Assembly: GCF_047511655.1 (NCBI RefSeq)
Contig: NC_133390.1
Location: 133,539,583 to 133,603,582 of the forward strand
DNA length: 64,000 nucleotides
Source: Castor canadensis
Taxonomy: Eukaryota; Chordata; Mammalia; Rodentia; Castoridae
Reading direction: 5' to 3'
Shown piece by piece: positions 23,680 through 36,600 of this stretch. How positions within the stretch are numbered: the stretch's first letter is position 1; every line of letters starts with the position of its first letter. The notes under the pieces were generated by a model that was not told the DNA's origin, did no database searches, and saw nothing but the letters and a program-made list of their open reading frames with translations. The translations under genes and the position numbers were made by a program.

Positions 23680-26100
23680 ATCAAAGGAGACAATCAAAGG
23701 GGTCAACCAAAGAGAATCCTTAGGAGGCAGGAGAGGCCAGTTGAGAAACCACAGCTCAGCTATATTAGCACTAGAAAATATAGTATTTGGGGAAACAGAT
23801 CAATTCACTTATCCAGTGACTCCCTTATTTTTAAGTAATATTTAAATCCTCACTAGAAAAGTGGTGCATTTGGAGGTTGGACAGCATGAAGGAGGGGTTC
23901 TGTGAGTGCTCCTCCCCTTCTTATGACAGGCAATAGCAGTCAATGATGGTATACTTTACCATTTACCTCACTGATACAATAACTCATAATTCACACTGAC
24001 TTTATATTCTTTCTAGACCATCTCAGACTCAGAGTGTTGATAAAGATCCACAGACATGAATGGTGAAATAAAGTCAACAGAACTCAGGGCATCATCATGC
24101 TGTCCCAAGAGACACCACATGTCTTCTGGATTCATTAGAACATGATCATAGCACAGTTGATCCAAAAGAGAGTGGATGTCAACAAGCCAGATTCCATTTC
24201 AGACCAAGTAATGTTTGCAGATTTGTAGTGTTTAACAAATTAGGAATTGCCTTCCTTGAGTATTACAAATTGTGTGCTTGCATCACATAGGAGCTAAGTC
24301 AATGCCCATAAGCAGAAGATGAAGCACATGTTCCAGGCAAAGAGGAAAAAGAATCCAATAGCAGGTTCTGCTCTACTAAGAATGTTCCCATCTGCCTTCC
24401 TTTATTAGAACCACAAACTCATTACTGTAATTACTGGAATGTGATTTATGGGGGAAGAAGATAGATAATCTACATGCATGATAGTCCATGAGGGGCAACA
24501 GTGAGGAATTGGTGCTCACACAGAAGATGAATGGACTCACAAGCCCTGTATTATCTCACAAGGGAGAGGCAGATAGGAAGAAGGAGGCAGAGAGACACAA
24601 GGACAGACAGGCCAAGAGGAAGCAACAGTAAGATATAGGGGAGAAAGGCAAAGACAGAAACAGAAAAAGAAGGGGGACAGATATAGAGAAGGGCGAAAGT
24701 GAAGAAGAAGATCAAGAAAATCTTATAATTTAAGAGTCTGAAGCACTTTCTTCCCCTACCCATTTTTCACCACGGTTCCCATCAAATCAACCCATAACTC
24801 TACTCCAGATCCCAGACTGTTTCCTTCCCAGGGTAGTGTCCCAGACTCTCCAGTTGAGAATGAGAACAAACACTTGGAAGCATCAGCATAAATGTTGTGA
24901 AATTAATGCACTTTTATTCCTTCTGTGGATGGTCAAGTCACTAGCCATGGCTCTATCAAGACCTGGGTCTGCCCTCACACTGATGTAGAAGCTAAAGCAG
25001 ATTCTCAGGCAGGATGTGAGTGCAGACATTCACTCCAGGAAGTACTGTTGGGACAAGATTAAGGGAGTCAGGGATCTGGATGAGCTTATCCAATGGAGTT
25101 CCTTACTGAGCAGGCATGGCCACACTGCTGGGGACCCTAGGAGATAGTGCAGACTTCTTCCTTAGCCCAAGTGATGGGAATGAGAACTGTCATCTTTATC
25201 TGTCACCACCTGTTTGTCTTGGATTGATGACTGCTCCTTGGTACCAAGCCTCCTTCTGCTCCAAGTGACCCTCACCTACCTTTAGCAGGACACCAAGGAA
25301 GTCTGCAACAAGGATTGTCATGAAGGCGTTCACACAAATGATAATTTACTAATGTCAAGTGTAATGCTTCTGATACCTGGATTTACACTTCAAAATATCC
25401 ATTCACACATTTTAACGGAATAGGAAAACATTGTCTTATTGGACACATCTTCACTTGACTTATATTTAGGATTATGTAAGGTGTCATCCACTACTGAACA
25501 AGTGCAGCATAAGTAAATGGGAAGGAAAGTCACCAGAACAATTTAAAGTGCTTGACACAGGATGGAGAGGGAAGTCTTTGGAGTCATGGAGATTTGGCTT
25601 GGACACTCGAGTCTGGTTTTTATTAGCTATATGACTACTGGTAACCCTATACCTTCATTCTTATCTGAAAACCACATACAGGGTGTAGAATTATTTTGAA
25701 GAGGAAGTAAGTTAAAGCCTATACCTGCTCAGCCCAGCACCTGGCTCAGCTTAAGCTTTCTCAGTGATCGTTTCTCCTGCATGCACAGAAGTATCTGTCT
25801 AAGACCAAGTTGGGTAAGATTTGCCTTTTAGCAAGAGAGACAGTTCCCATTTTCCATGAAGAGGTCAAGTATCTCCCCAAACAAATGTTATTTCTATGAT
25901 GCTCAGAGTAGGGGACTTGCAACAGGACATAGACATCAGATCTGGTCCCTGACTTCAAAATGTTTACCATGCAATTGATAGAATGGTTTTCAGAGAAATC
26001 TGGTCAGTGATGCTAAATGAGTCATGGACAGTGACATATTAATTGTCATCATCATGGCTAGAGAGAATAAGTTCTAGGAGGATTTTCAGAACTAGGGTAA
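23680..26100. other. No recognised feature apart from the purine-rich tract
   Basis: Read on both strands: no long frame, no family motif, no clear repeat other than 24545-24740. Short open frames here look random. Confidence 0.6.
24545..24740. repeat. Purine-rich (AGG/GAA/GACA) tract
   Basis: Imperfect GGAAGAAGGAGGCAGAGAGA and GAAAGTGAAGAAGAAGATC units; a degenerate simple repeat. Confidence 0.7.
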
Positions 26101-26149
26101 AGAGTTGCTGTAGTTGAGGAGTGATGGAGAGTGAGGATTCCTTTCCACG

Positions 26150-26440
26150 ATTCTTCTTCTTCTCCTTCTCCTCCTCCTCTTCTCTTCCTCCTTGTCCTCA
26201 TCTTCATCATCCTCTTCCTCCTCCTCCTTTTTCTTTTCCTTTTCCTCCATCTTCTTTCTTTCTTTCTTTTTGTTTCTTTCTGTCTCTCTTTCTGTCTTGC
26301 TCTTTCTCTCTCTGTCCTTCCTCTCTTCCTCCTTAGTTCTATCTCTCTCTCCTTGTCTCCTTCCCTCCCTTCCTTACTTCCTAACTTCCTCTTTTACTCC
26401 TCCTCCTTCATCTCCTCTTTCTCTTTCTACAGCTTGTTTT
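26150..26440. repeat. Polypyrimidine (CTT/CCT/CTTT) tract
   Basis: Almost pure C/T for about 290 bases on the plus strand, mixing CTT, CCT, CTTT and CTCT units. Long homopurine-homopyrimidine tracts can form triplex (H-DNA); whether this one does is not known. Open frames over it (Ser/Leu/Phe only) are artefacts. Confidence 0.9.
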
Positions 26441-26800
26441 TTCAGTACTGGTGTTTGAAATCAGGACCTTCACCTTCAGCCATTCCACCATCCCTATTTT
26501 CATGATGGGTTTTTTTGACATAGGGTCTCAAGAAGTATTTTGACAGTCTGGCTTCAAACTGTGATCCTCCTGATCTCTGCCTCCTGAGTAGCTAGGATTA
26601 CAGGCATGAAAGACATGCACCTGGGTTTCCTCCTCCTTTTTGCAGGAGGGGACCTACCATGTTTTGGAGTCTATCCTCTAAATACCAGGCCCAAGCAGTC
26701 CTCCTACCTTAGCCTCCCAAGTAACTGTGACTATAGGTTCTGCCACTGTTTCTGTCTTCAACTTTCAAATAACAGTGACTGCACCAAAATTGATGTGGCT
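26440..26800 (-). repeat. Antisense composite SINE, probably two tandem parts
   Basis: CAGTACTGGTGTTTGAAATC (tRNA-like part), then GACATAGGGTCTCAAGAAG, GATCTCTGCCTCCTGAGTAG and GGATTACAGGCATG to about 26610. A second similar half (TACCATGTTTTGGAG, CTTAGCCTCCCAAGTAACTG) follows to about 26760. Confidence 0.65.
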
Positions 26801-26879
26801 ATCAGAGCCTGGGGTGGAGGCTAGAGGCAAGATGACTGAAGTAACTGCTTTTATTATTTTTGTATTGTCCTGACAAAGT

Positions 26880-26960
26880 TGTTATTGTCATATATTAATT
26901 GTACAAAGGGGTTTCATTGTGATATTTCTCTTCTTGCATGTAGTAGATTTTGTAATCTGG
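26880..26960. repeat. Second copy of the piece at 5030-5100
   Basis: See the motif comparison given for the first copy. Followed by GCATGTAGTAGATTTTG, matching GCATGTAATGTACTTTG there. Confidence 0.5.
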
Positions 26961-27809
26961 GCTCAAGTGCAAAGTTAAGCTGTTCTCAGTGGCTTCTTGA
27001 GATCAGGAAACCATTAGTGAACAGAGCATTAACTGCCAGATAAATCCTGAATTGTTGCAGTACAGTAGCAAACCACATGTCTTAGCTGTTGCCAAGGAGT
27101 CCTCTGTGAAATGCACATCTGGCTTCTCCTATCTGCCTGGAACCATCGCTATGAGGTATTGAGTTATTTTATTTTTCAATCTTCCCAGTATTCACAGTGC
27201 CTCAGAGAGAGAAGCTATATTGTGTTTTGTGTTTTAATTGCTTGGAATATGCCTCCAAATAAAACCTTAAATCCTCACGCTAAGTCAGAAACAGAGGGCA
27301 AATGAAGTACTAGTTTCAGTGGGAAACCAGAATTGGGAAAAATGCCATGAGATTTCTAAACAGTTCTACCTTTATTCATATATAAAGTGCTATATACCAA
27401 GGGTCAGCATGTAAATTGCTCATGGACTTACATGCTCACATTTTCTCTTCCTACTGTCTTTTTTCAAAGTGAGGTTATGCATTTAAGATCCAGGGTACAG
27501 GGTGTGATGTGAAAGCATGGGGTAGAGAACAATCCACAAAATTCTCACAGCTCAACTCCACCTCACAACAGAGCCAGTTATGAAACGGTTAATGGAAGCA
27601 TCACTGTCTGAACTCTAGGGAGACTCTGTACTCTAAGACATTCCTGAGCATCCATGGGAAGGTGACCAAGTGCTCATTGTTCAAACCAAAAGCATTTGTA
27701 TTGCTAGGGTGTTGTGATAAGTGACAATTTCGGAAGATCAAACTCTGAAAAATAACATGCTCAACAAAACATCACATTATACATAGCACACAGTCTTTCA
27801 CTGATTCCA

Positions 27810-28330
27810 TAGGGAATTGGCTCCATGACCCCCATGGATATTAAGCTCCAAGAAAACTCAGTCCCTCATCTAAAGTAGTGTAGTATCTGCATATAATCTA
27901 GCCACATATCCAGTACACCTTAAATCAACTCCAGACTACTTATAACACAGTGTGAGTATAATGTAAATAATTTTATACTCTATTATTTATGGAATAATGG
28001 CAAAGAAGCCTGTACTTATTCAGTTCAGACAGTTTTTTTTTGCTTGCAGTACTGGGGATTGAACCAAGAGGCTTTGGTATACTAGGCAAGCACTGTACCA
28101 CTTGAACCACACCCTCAGCCCTTTTGTTTGCATTTTTCTTGAGCTAAGATTGCCCTAACTTTGCTTGGACTGGCCTTGAAATATTGAATCTTCTGCCTCT
28201 ACCTTTGATATAGATGGGATTACAAGCATGTGTCTAGCTCAGACACAGTATACTTAAAAGATATTTTTTATCTGAGATTAGTTGAATCTGCAGATATGAA
28301 ACCCACAGATTTGGGGGGACAACTGTACTT
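27810..28330. mobile_element. Tigger-family nonautonomous DNA transposon with nested SINE
   Basis: The left part contains GCATATAATCTAGCCACATAT, ACTTATAACACAGTG and TAGGGAATAATG-like AT-rich sequence; the right part has TTAGTTGAATCTGCAGATATG and GACAACTGTA at 28280-28325. These match the inner and terminal parts of ancient Tigger-related elements. A SINE at 28030-28240 is inserted in it. Confidence 0.6.
28030..28240 (-). repeat. B1/ID-type composite SINE, antisense
   Basis: Opens with T8 and the antisense tRNA-like part (AGTACTGGGGATTGAACCAA, TAGGCAAGCACTGTACCACT), followed by an antisense 7SL-like B1 part (TGGACTGGCCTTGAA, GGGATTACAAGCATG). It is nested in the transposon at 27810-28330. Confidence 0.75.
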
Positions 28331-28339
28331 CGCAGTGTT

Positions 28340-30440
28340 GATGCTGGGGGGTCACCCATAGAAAATTGCTTTACTTCTCTCTAGTGTCTGCCTTTCCATT
28401 GCTTGTGGTACTTTTTATCCTTCCTTGAGTAAAATTAAAGAAGATTCAATAGTTTATTCTCTTACTTTCTGTTATTTCATCAGATTCCATATTGTCCAAT
28501 CGAAGTTAACTCAAAATCACAGTATTTCAATCATTCAAAGCTTCCTTTTCTCTCCAGCATGAGATAGAAAAGTGAAGTGAACAGTGTGAGGAACTGGTTT
28601 GTAAGGTAGATGTTCCCTAGAACTTTGGCCCATCCCCACAGAACTGAGTACAGGAACAGGAGCCTCAAAGACTTGCATACATTCAGCAGGACAGAGGAGT
28701 CCTGCACTTCTTGCAGGATCATTTGTAATCAAGAAGAAAATTGCTGTAATTTATGGGACCCATGAGCTGTCGGCATTGTCCCACTGGAAGATTTACACAT
28801 ACAGGGTTCATCAATTCCAGATGAGTGTAGTGCTTAGACAATGATCGAGAAATTTTCAGTTATTTTTCAAAGAAACTCACTGCAGAGACAAAAACATTGT
28901 GAAAATTAATGTCAAGTCATTCATGATAATAATAGGGAAGATGGGAAATGATAGCAAAATAAATAATGGCATCATTATATTTGGATTGAAAAATTAATAT
29001 TAGGATTAATGTTCATAATCACTAATGTTTATAAGCAACATTTTGTATCTAAGATGGTTTTGTTTTTGCCATGAAAGTCTTTGAAAGTAAATATCAAAAT
29101 AAGTCAGTGTAAATTATGCTGTCAAATTTCTGTATCACTGAATGTTAAAATACAATTTTCAAAGTTTTGAAGCACATTTGATCCCAATTCTCCTCACTAA
29201 CCTATGATCATTCCTAAAAGGTTTTGTAGTATTGGCAATCTAAATGTTGAACATATCTTCATATAACATTCAAGAACATTCATGAATACATGCATATTTT
29301 AAAATGTAGATAAGCTATAAATAAAGTCATGCTTGCACACGACACATATGCAAATCACCCATGTACTTCCATTTTTATGCACACAGTTAAAACCTCATAA
29401 AGATTTGGAAATCCCAGAATTCTGAAATCAAAAATAAAAAATCAAAGACTTGTAAACTTACAGATTAACTTGGCCCTGAGATCAGGACCTCTGCACTTCT
29501 CCTCTGCCCACCTGGTTCATGACCTTCCCTCATGAGCTTAATACACAGGAGCACTGTAAAGCTAGGCTACTGCAACTCCATCAGTTACTTCCTCCTATCT
29601 ATTCTTTACTTTATAGAGAAAGCACAAAATATGGGTCTTAAGACTAGTCTTTAGGGATTTTGAATTCATTATAATGAAGCAGGAAATAGGACTCTGACTT
29701 TTGAATGCAAATATGGATCCAAACCTGTCTGTCAATCCTCTGCTTCCTCATTGCGTGAGCTCAGATTCCTCAGATTCATTGGTGAAGGTGAATATTGGTG
29801 TGAAGGCATTTGTTTATGGCAGAGCCCTTAGAGGATCCAAGAAGAGGTAGTGAGAAAGCAGGATGGACATGTAGAAGCACAATAACAAGCATCATAGGAC
29901 AAAGTCTTAGATTCAGCCTGATGCTGCTGGGAGCACAGGAGCATCATTTATACTTCATCTCTCTGAAGGAAGCTTCGTCTTTCTCATATCTGCACTGTCA
30001 CTCATGGACCAATGGCCACATTGGGGATGTGATCTCCAAGCCACTTCTGGAGCTGAGCACTTGCAAACCACCAAGGCTTCTACAAGTGCTTTGTTAGAGT
30101 CAAAGCTGTGACAGAACACACAGCAGCTGTGAGACAGGTCCTAGGAATTGTCATGGGAGATTGCCACATTCAGTCACCTCCTGCATCAGAGGACTTTGAC
30201 TCTTTTGTGTCACCACCATTACCAGAGGGTCCACTGTCAGAACATAGCATAAGTGCACTTCCACTAGCCTGTCCTCCAAGGAGCTAAGGGCAGCCACAGA
30301 GTCACACAGAGAACAATGGACAACAGATGCTATCAGTCTAGTTTCAGTTTTATTAAGAATGAAGTTGAAGCATGAAACATTACATCTAGTATCAGCAGAA
30401 AACAAAATGTTCTAAAGATGTAAGTGCAGTTTTTAAAGGC
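28340..30440. other. No recognised feature
   Basis: AT-rich unique-looking sequence with only short random frames. The longest (29810-30097 on the plus strand) has no motif and no flanking splice signals I can defend. Confidence 0.55.
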
Positions 30441-30444
30441 AAAA

Positions 30445-30665
30445 CTTTTGTAAAGATGTAGACATCGTGGTACAGGTCCAAAATCCCAGTACTAAGAATG
30501 CAGAGGCAGAAGGATAATGAGTTTGTGGCCAAGCTGAGTTATGTATGAAGACTTTTTTCTCAAAAAAACAAGGACTTGGGCTGTATCTCAGTGGTAGAGT
30601 TCTTGCCTAGCATGCATATGGCTCTGGGTTTAAACCTTAACACTGTAAAGAAAAAAAGCCAAAAA
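30445..30665 (+). repeat. B1/ID-type composite SINE, sense
   Basis: The 7SL-like half (GTGGTACAGGTCCAAAATCC, GCAGAGGCAGAAGGATAATG) is followed by the tRNA-like half (GGGCTGTATCTCAGTGGTAG, CTTGCCTAGCATGCATATGG) and an A-rich tail. A typical Pol III A-box is visible in the second half. Confidence 0.78.
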
Positions 30666-31019
30666 ATGGAAGACTGTATTTAAGTTTTCTAAAATATGTA
30701 ATACCAATATCTCCCTACTCAACTAAAATTTTCTGAGTACATTCAATAGTTTCCTGAGAACCTGAAACCATGACTACACACACCAAGTGCTGTTCAGTAT
30801 TATCATAGGGCAATACATGTAGATTCTATAAAGATACTAGGGGATACTACATCTTGGATTCAGAGTCCTATTATTACTGTACTTGTTCACCCATGAAGTG
30901 GGTTCTGCCATTTTCTGGCATATCCATATGCTGCACTGTCCAGATGTGCTGCTAGTAGTATCTTCCTTTGCCAGCATGTTCAAGCTTATATTCTAAGGAT
31001 TATGATAAGTTTCTAATCT

Positions 31020-31150
31020 ATATTTTTGAGACAGGTTCTTGCTGTGTACTATGTGTTCCAGACCGTACTGGAGCTTACTGTGTTCAAGGAAGGCCTCGAG
31101 CTCATTCTTCCAAGTGCTGGTATTACTGGCATGTGCCACCACAGTAGATA
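31020..31150 (-). repeat. B1-like SINE, antisense
   Basis: TTTTTGAGACAGGTTCTTGC, GGCCTCGAGCTCATTCTTCC and GTGCTGGTATTACTGGCATG. It ends just before the truncated L1. Confidence 0.7.
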
Positions 31151-31175
31151 CTCTTACATTGTCTTTGAATTAGCA

Positions 31176-32160
31176 GTTGCCCCTATCAAAACCAAACTAA
31201 GATTTCAACTTATCTCTGTTAGAATAGCTATCATCAAAAACACCACCACCAACAAATGTTGGCAAGGATGTGGGGAAAAAGGAACCCTCATATACTGCTG
31301 GTGAGAATGCAAGCTAGTACAACCACTCTGGAAACAATATGGAGGCTTCTTAAAAGATTAAACATAGATCTGCCATATGATCCAGCAATCCCAATCCTAA
31401 GGATTACCCTAGGAGTAATGCGATTCAGGATACTCCAGAGGCACCTTCACACCTATGTTTATTACAGCACTATTCACAATAGCCAAGTTATGGAAACAGC
31501 CAAGATGCCCCACCACTGATGAATGGATTAAGAAAATGTGGTACTTATACACAGTGGAATTTTACTCAGCCATGAAGGAGAATAAAATCTTACCATTTGC
31601 AAGTAAATGGATGGAACTAGAGAACATCATCTTAAGCGATGTTAGCCAGGCTCAGAAAACCAAAAATCATATGTTCTCCTTCATATATGGACTTTAGATC
31701 TAAAACAAATGAAATAATATTATTAGACTGGGGTCACACACTAAGGGGGAACACATACAGGAGGAATAGGGAAAGGTAGGAAACCCAATACTTGAAAGTG
31801 TTTGATGTCACCACTACAAAGGAACTAATACAGTAACCATAAAATGACAGAGGTCAAGATGACTGGGAAGTAGTGAAGAGGTCTGGTAGAGATTAATCAA
31901 TTCTGGTTGCAATACACTTGTGCATGGAAGCAATGCTAAGAATTTCTCTGTATAGCTATCCTTATCTCAGCTAGCAAAAAGACTATGTCTTTCTTATTAT
32001 TGCTTATGTCTAATCTTCAATAAAATTGGAGAAAAGAGCAGACCAGGCTCTGCCTGGAAGCAAGGGGGGTGGGGAGGAGAGGGAGGAGTCAGGGGTAAAG
32101 GGAAGAAATGGCCCCAAAAAGTATGCATATATGAATAAATGAATAAAGGAAAAAATAAAT
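31176..32160 (+). mobile_element. 5'-truncated LINE-1, 3' end only
   Basis: Begins inside the ORF2 C-terminus ([15 protein letters not shown]), includes [15 protein letters not shown], and runs through the 3'UTR (GGGGTGGGGAGGAGAGGG) to an A-rich tail. Unlike the three long L1s it keeps TGG in DEWIKKMWYLY (about 31519-31553), followed by open frame to FSFIYGL at 31697. The 3'UTR resembles the older L1 more than the younger pair. No clear target duplication was seen. Confidence 0.85.
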
Positions 32161-32199
32161 TAAAAAAGGAAAATCAACAAGAAAAAAAACAGAAAATAC

Positions 32200-33465
32200 T
32201 GCTGAAGGAATAAAGAGAAGTAGAGGCACAGACTCTCTGGAGTCAGATTATGTGGGTTCAAATACCAGGTCTTTCCCTCTATGTCTGTGTGAACACAAAT
32301 GGATTCCTTGGCATGTCAGGGTATCTACTTTATAAGGTTGAGGCAAAATTAAACGAATTGATGACATAAAATATAAAGATCTGGGCATATTACAAAAAAG
32401 GAAGTTGCTCCTACCTGAGCAAGGGACAATTTGATGGGTAAATTGCATCATCAGCAGTCCATGACATTCAAGCCTGTTTCTCATGTCTGCTCAGGCTTCA
32501 AATCCTTCTGGTTTATGCTTCAGTTGGAAGTTTTAAACTTGAGAATTAAGTTTTAGACATGAGGATACTGATGCCAGACATAATTTTTACACTGAAAACT
32601 GCAGTTAAGTTCCAACACCTAGATCTTCCCCCAGATAAGGAGATCTTATCATTCAGGACAATACACTGGATGGGAAATGAAGGCAATTTATTCTATAATG
32701 TGACCAATGAAAAAGAAACAACAAAGACCTTTGTCCACAGTTTGATATATTTGAAACAGAGCTTATATGTCAAGTTTTAATAACAAAATGACTTTTAGGA
32801 CTTCAGATAACAATATGTTTTCAGTGTCTAAGTTTAATTCCACTACCTGACAACAAAAAGATCAAAAACAAGGAAGAATCTTGTTTAACATTAAAATTCA
32901 GCTGTAGCATCTGCAGATTTTTTTGTTTATGCATTTGTTCATTTAACACTGAGTGAACCCCTTACTTAACAAGAATTGGGACCCAGCCAGGATGCATGAC
33001 CAGTAGTCTGAGACTGATCGATGTCATCAGAGTCCAATAATCTATGGCAAAAAACATCATCCCAATATAACATGGGTTTCCTGCAGACAGGACTCACCAC
33101 CAAATTGTGGTGCTGTTTTTTCCTTTGATAAAGCAGAGACAAAATAGAACAAAACAAAACCACAGCTCCTTCTGATTTACTACAAAATTTCTCCTCTTAG
33201 TGGCTTTCATTGTTCTCATTCTACATACTTCTCTAATGCACAGTTTTCCTGATTTCCTATCAGGTTTCCCTTTAATTTTAACATTGACATGTTACTCACA
33301 GTCTTTTAACCCATGGTTCTCAAAACTCATTAGGCCTTTGCAGTCTCTAAAAGGAAACACAGCATGCATTTTACGCTTCTGACATGGCTATCCTGGATAA
33401 CGTATTTGCCCTTACATGTGAGGTTTTTTTAAGTGACTTCATCAGAAACTATCAAAAATTAGTAA
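32200..33465. other. No recognised feature
   Basis: Lies between the truncated L1 and the Tigger1 relic. Short random frames only. Confidence 0.55.
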
Positions 33466-33694
33466 CAGCACAGGTATTCCTCATTTTATTATAGCCTGTT
33501 TAGTATGCTTTGTAGATACTATATTTTTCACAAATTATAAGTTTGTGGCAACCCTGCATTAAGCAAGTCTGTATGGACAATGTTTTTAAATAGCTTATGC
33601 TCATTTCATACCTGTCTGTCACACTTTCATAATTCTTGCAATATTTCAAAGTTTTTACTCTTATTATATTTCTTGTGGTAATTTGTGATCAGTT

Positions 33695-33840
33695 TTTTGT
33701 TTGTTGTTGTTGGATTTGTTTGTTTTTTTGAGATAGGGTGTCACTACATAGACCAGGCTGTCCTTAAACTAGTGATCTTCTTGCCTGAGTTTTCAAAGTG
33801 CTAGGATTAGAGGGAAGCACCAATCATGTCCCCCTTAGCT
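33695..33840 (-). repeat. B1-like SINE, antisense, inserted in Tigger1
   Basis: T-rich head, GAGATAGGGTGTCACTACAT, CCAGGCTGTCCTTAAACTAG and AGTGCTAGGATTAGAGG: the reversed B1/7SL pattern. Confidence 0.75.
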
Positions 33841-34114
33841 TGGGAACAGGAATCTTGGATGTTAGTATTGTACCTATTTGGGGAGTGCCATGATTCACAC
33901 CCAAATAGGACTATGAACACAATAATGTTGTGTGAGCACTCACTGCTAACAGTATCAGTCACTCCATTATCTGTCTCCCTACATTAAGCCTCTCTATTCC
34001 CTAATGCACAACAATACTGAAATTAGGCCAATTAATAGACCTACACTGGCCTTGAAGTGTTCAAGAGGAAGAAAGCTAGAAGTGATCAGTGAACAAGTCA
34101 CATTAAAACCCAGA

Positions 34115-34320
34115 TGTTAAAACCCACTTGTGGCTCATACCTACTCAGGTTGAAAAGATCAGGAGAATCACCATTCAAAGCCATCTCAAGTAAATAGTTC
34201 ACAAGACTCTATGCTGAAAAACCCCATCACAAAAAAGGCTGGTAGTATGTCTTGAGGTGCAAACTATGAGTTCCAGCCCTCAGTAATGCAAAACAAAACA
34301 AAATAAAACAAAAAAACTAA
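34115..34320 (+). repeat. Composite SINE inserted in Tigger1
   Basis: GTGGCTCATACCTACTCAGG and AGGAGAATCACCATTCAAAG (7SL-like), then AGTATGTCTTGAGGTGCAAA and an AAAACAAAAC tail. Diverged. Confidence 0.6.
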
Positions 34321-35049
34321 AGCAGATAACATAGAAGAAGGGCCTATTTTTATACAAGTTAATTAAGTAGTGAATGCAAAGGAAAATTCTTGAAGAAAAT
34401 TAAGTATATGCTGGGAGAGAAAGACAGCCTTATTGCTAATACAGAGTAAGTTCTAGTGGTCTAGATGGAAGATCAAGTCAATCACAGCCCTCCCTTAGAC
34501 AAAGCCTAGTCCATAGTAAAGCCTTACTCTATTCAACCCTATGATGATGTGAGGAAGATGTGAGGAAGAGATGTGAAGAAGTTGCAGAATAAAGGTTTGA
34601 AGTCAGCACAGTCTTGTTCACAAAGTTGAAGGAAATAATCCATCTCTGTAACACTTACGTACTGGTGAAGCAGCACACAGTGGCATAGAAACCATAGCAA
34701 GTTATGCAGAAGATCTAACTTACAGCATTGTGAAGGTGGCTACAGAGAACCACAGATTTCAATACTCACTAAACTGGCTTATATTGGTGGAAGAAGTAAT
34801 TTAGGACTTGCATAGCTGTAGAGAATGAATGCCTTGCTTCAAATATCAGGCTGATTCGCATGCTAGGATCTAATGCAGATGGTCACTTTAAGTTGAGGCT
34901 AATACTTCTTTACCATTCTAAAAATGCTAAAACTCTTGAGAGTTATGTCAGTTATCTTTGAGAATGTTCTGCTTTGAGGGGATTCTCATGATGTAACTGG
35001 CTGCTCCTTCCTGTCTCTTAGATTCCTTCTCAAATGGAGCAAGTGGCCA

Positions 35050-35331
35050 GAACATGACTTCTCACCTTCATGCCCAGAATGGGCAGTAAGCATTCTTAAT
35101 CCATCATCCAAAATCCAAAATGCCACAAACTCTGAAATATTTTCAGCATTAACATAATACTACAAGTGCAAAAATTCCCTAGTGTGAATGGTTCATGAAT
35201 AAAATTATTTAAAATATTGTATATAACTTCTTTTAGGATATGTGTATGAAGTATATATGAAGCAAGAATGAATTTCATGTTTTACTTGCATTCCATCCAC
35301 AAAGAATACCTTTCTGTAATACATACATACA

Positions 35332-35383
<52 letters not shown>

Positions 35384-35440
35384 CCACAATGCCAAAAATA
35401 TAAACTCTGAAACACATAGAGTCCCAATAATGGTACTCTA
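35050..35440. repeat. AT-rich ancient interspersed repeat with (GT)n
   Basis: CATCCAAAATCCAAAATGCC ... TTAAAATATTGTATATAACTTC ... AAAATCCACAATGCC. Recognised as a common old mammalian repeat whose name I am unsure of. The matching copy at 47105-47400 lacks the (GT)n expansion and the right end. Confidence 0.5.
35337..35378. repeat. (GT)n microsatellite
   Basis: About 20 uninterrupted GT units. Reading frames over it encode only dipeptide repeats and are not genes. Confidence 0.95.
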
Positions 35441-36129
35441 CCTGCAGTCCAACTACATCTCACCATTAAACCTCATGAGAACTCGGGGGTAAGATTTGGT
35501 TCAGGTGCCATCCCAATGAAATTAATGACCTGACTGGCCAAGCCAAGGTCAGTGGTCCCAGGTATGAAGAATCAGTTTCCCTGGATACAGGTGAAAGGAG
35601 AGGGGAAGAGTAGCAGATTCCCATAGGAAACTCTTTGATGTTATAAGAAGATGGGGCCCTCACTGAAACTATGGACTCTGACAGGGAAATTAACTGGGTT
35701 ATAGTTGAGTTGTTCTTGAAGTTAGACTCATAAGTTACCACATGAAATAAATTCTATGAGCATTTTGACAATATGTATATGTTTTCATGTGACAAACTTT
35801 GAGGTATACCATGTCCTGTACACCAGGTATTTCTAGATAACAACACATTTAGTTCTCAATACTCCCATGAGGAAGGAAATATTACATTCCTCAATTTATC
35901 AATGAGATAAGTGAGGTTCAGAGACTGTGAGGATTGGACCAGGCCTGGCTTATGCTGATAAAGAACACTGTGATAGGGATCATGTGGTAGAGGAAAGCTG
36001 GTCATCTTTTTGGGGCTAGGAAGAGAGAGAGACAGTGGGACCCAGAAAGAGATGGAGACAGAGACACAATAAGGGTCCAAAGCTAAAATATTGCCCCTAA
36101 GAGCATTCAACCAAGTACACACTCCCTTC

Positions 36130-36600
36130 AACTAGGTTCTGCCTCCTTAGTTTCCATCACCTCCCAATAGCTGGTCAACTCAAAAACCCATAAGTGGATA
36201 AGTACATTGATGAGGTGAGAGCCCTCAGGTCTAATAACATCCAACAGGCCCAACCTGAACACTGCAGTCCTGGGGATCAAACCTTCAGCACATGACTTTT
36301 TGAGGAATATTTCAGATCCAAACCATACATTTGTTTAAAAAAAAAGAAAGCTTAACTGGTTCACAGTTCTGTGGGCCATGATTTCAGAAAGGACCACCAA
36401 GGCAGCTCCTTCTGGGGGTGTGCACATGGTTGCAGTCAGATGATAGCTGCTGCTGCAGTCGCCAGGGAGCTACAATTGGAGGGGACTTCCACAATGGTCC
36501 ACTCAAATTGCCAACTCACAATGCCAGCCTTGGCAGGCAGCACAGCTTGTTCTGTCACCTGTAGCAGCTTAGGGTGTCCTCAACAGCACGGTGACCTTGA
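36130..36600 (+). mobile_element. MaLR-like LTR block in the proximal duplication copy
   Basis: CTAGGTTCTGCCTCCTTAG, GATGAGGTGAGAGCCCTCAGG and CAGATCCAAACCATACA, then GGTTCACAGTTCTGTGGGCC and GTGTGCACATGGTTGCAGTCAG. It looks like LTR pieces and has its counterpart at about 47690-48120. Confidence 0.45.

Larger units (their letters stand above)
33470..34945 (+). mobile_element. Tigger1-type DNA transposon relic with two SINE insertions
   Basis: Tigger1 is a pogo-like Tc1/mariner element active in early placental mammals. The 5' end (CCTCATTTTATTATAGCC, then GTTTGTGGCAACCCTGCATT), the noncoding leader, and the start of the transposase region (CTACACTGGCCTTGAAGTGTTCAAG near 34045) are recognisable, followed by CGAAACAGCCTT-like and GAAGATCAAGTCAATCACA stretches to about 34945. 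A B1-like SINE (about 33695-33840) and a second SINE (about 34115-34320) split it. The transposase frame is destroyed and the 3' half is missing. Confidence 0.75.

Noticed and set aside
26121-26505. Three overlapping plus-strand frames rich in Ser, Leu and Phe
   Set aside because: All lie in the polypyrimidine tract; any frame of such DNA stays open.
35205-35492. Frames with HTHTHT or VCVCVC runs
   Set aside because: Translations of the (GT)n microsatellite.
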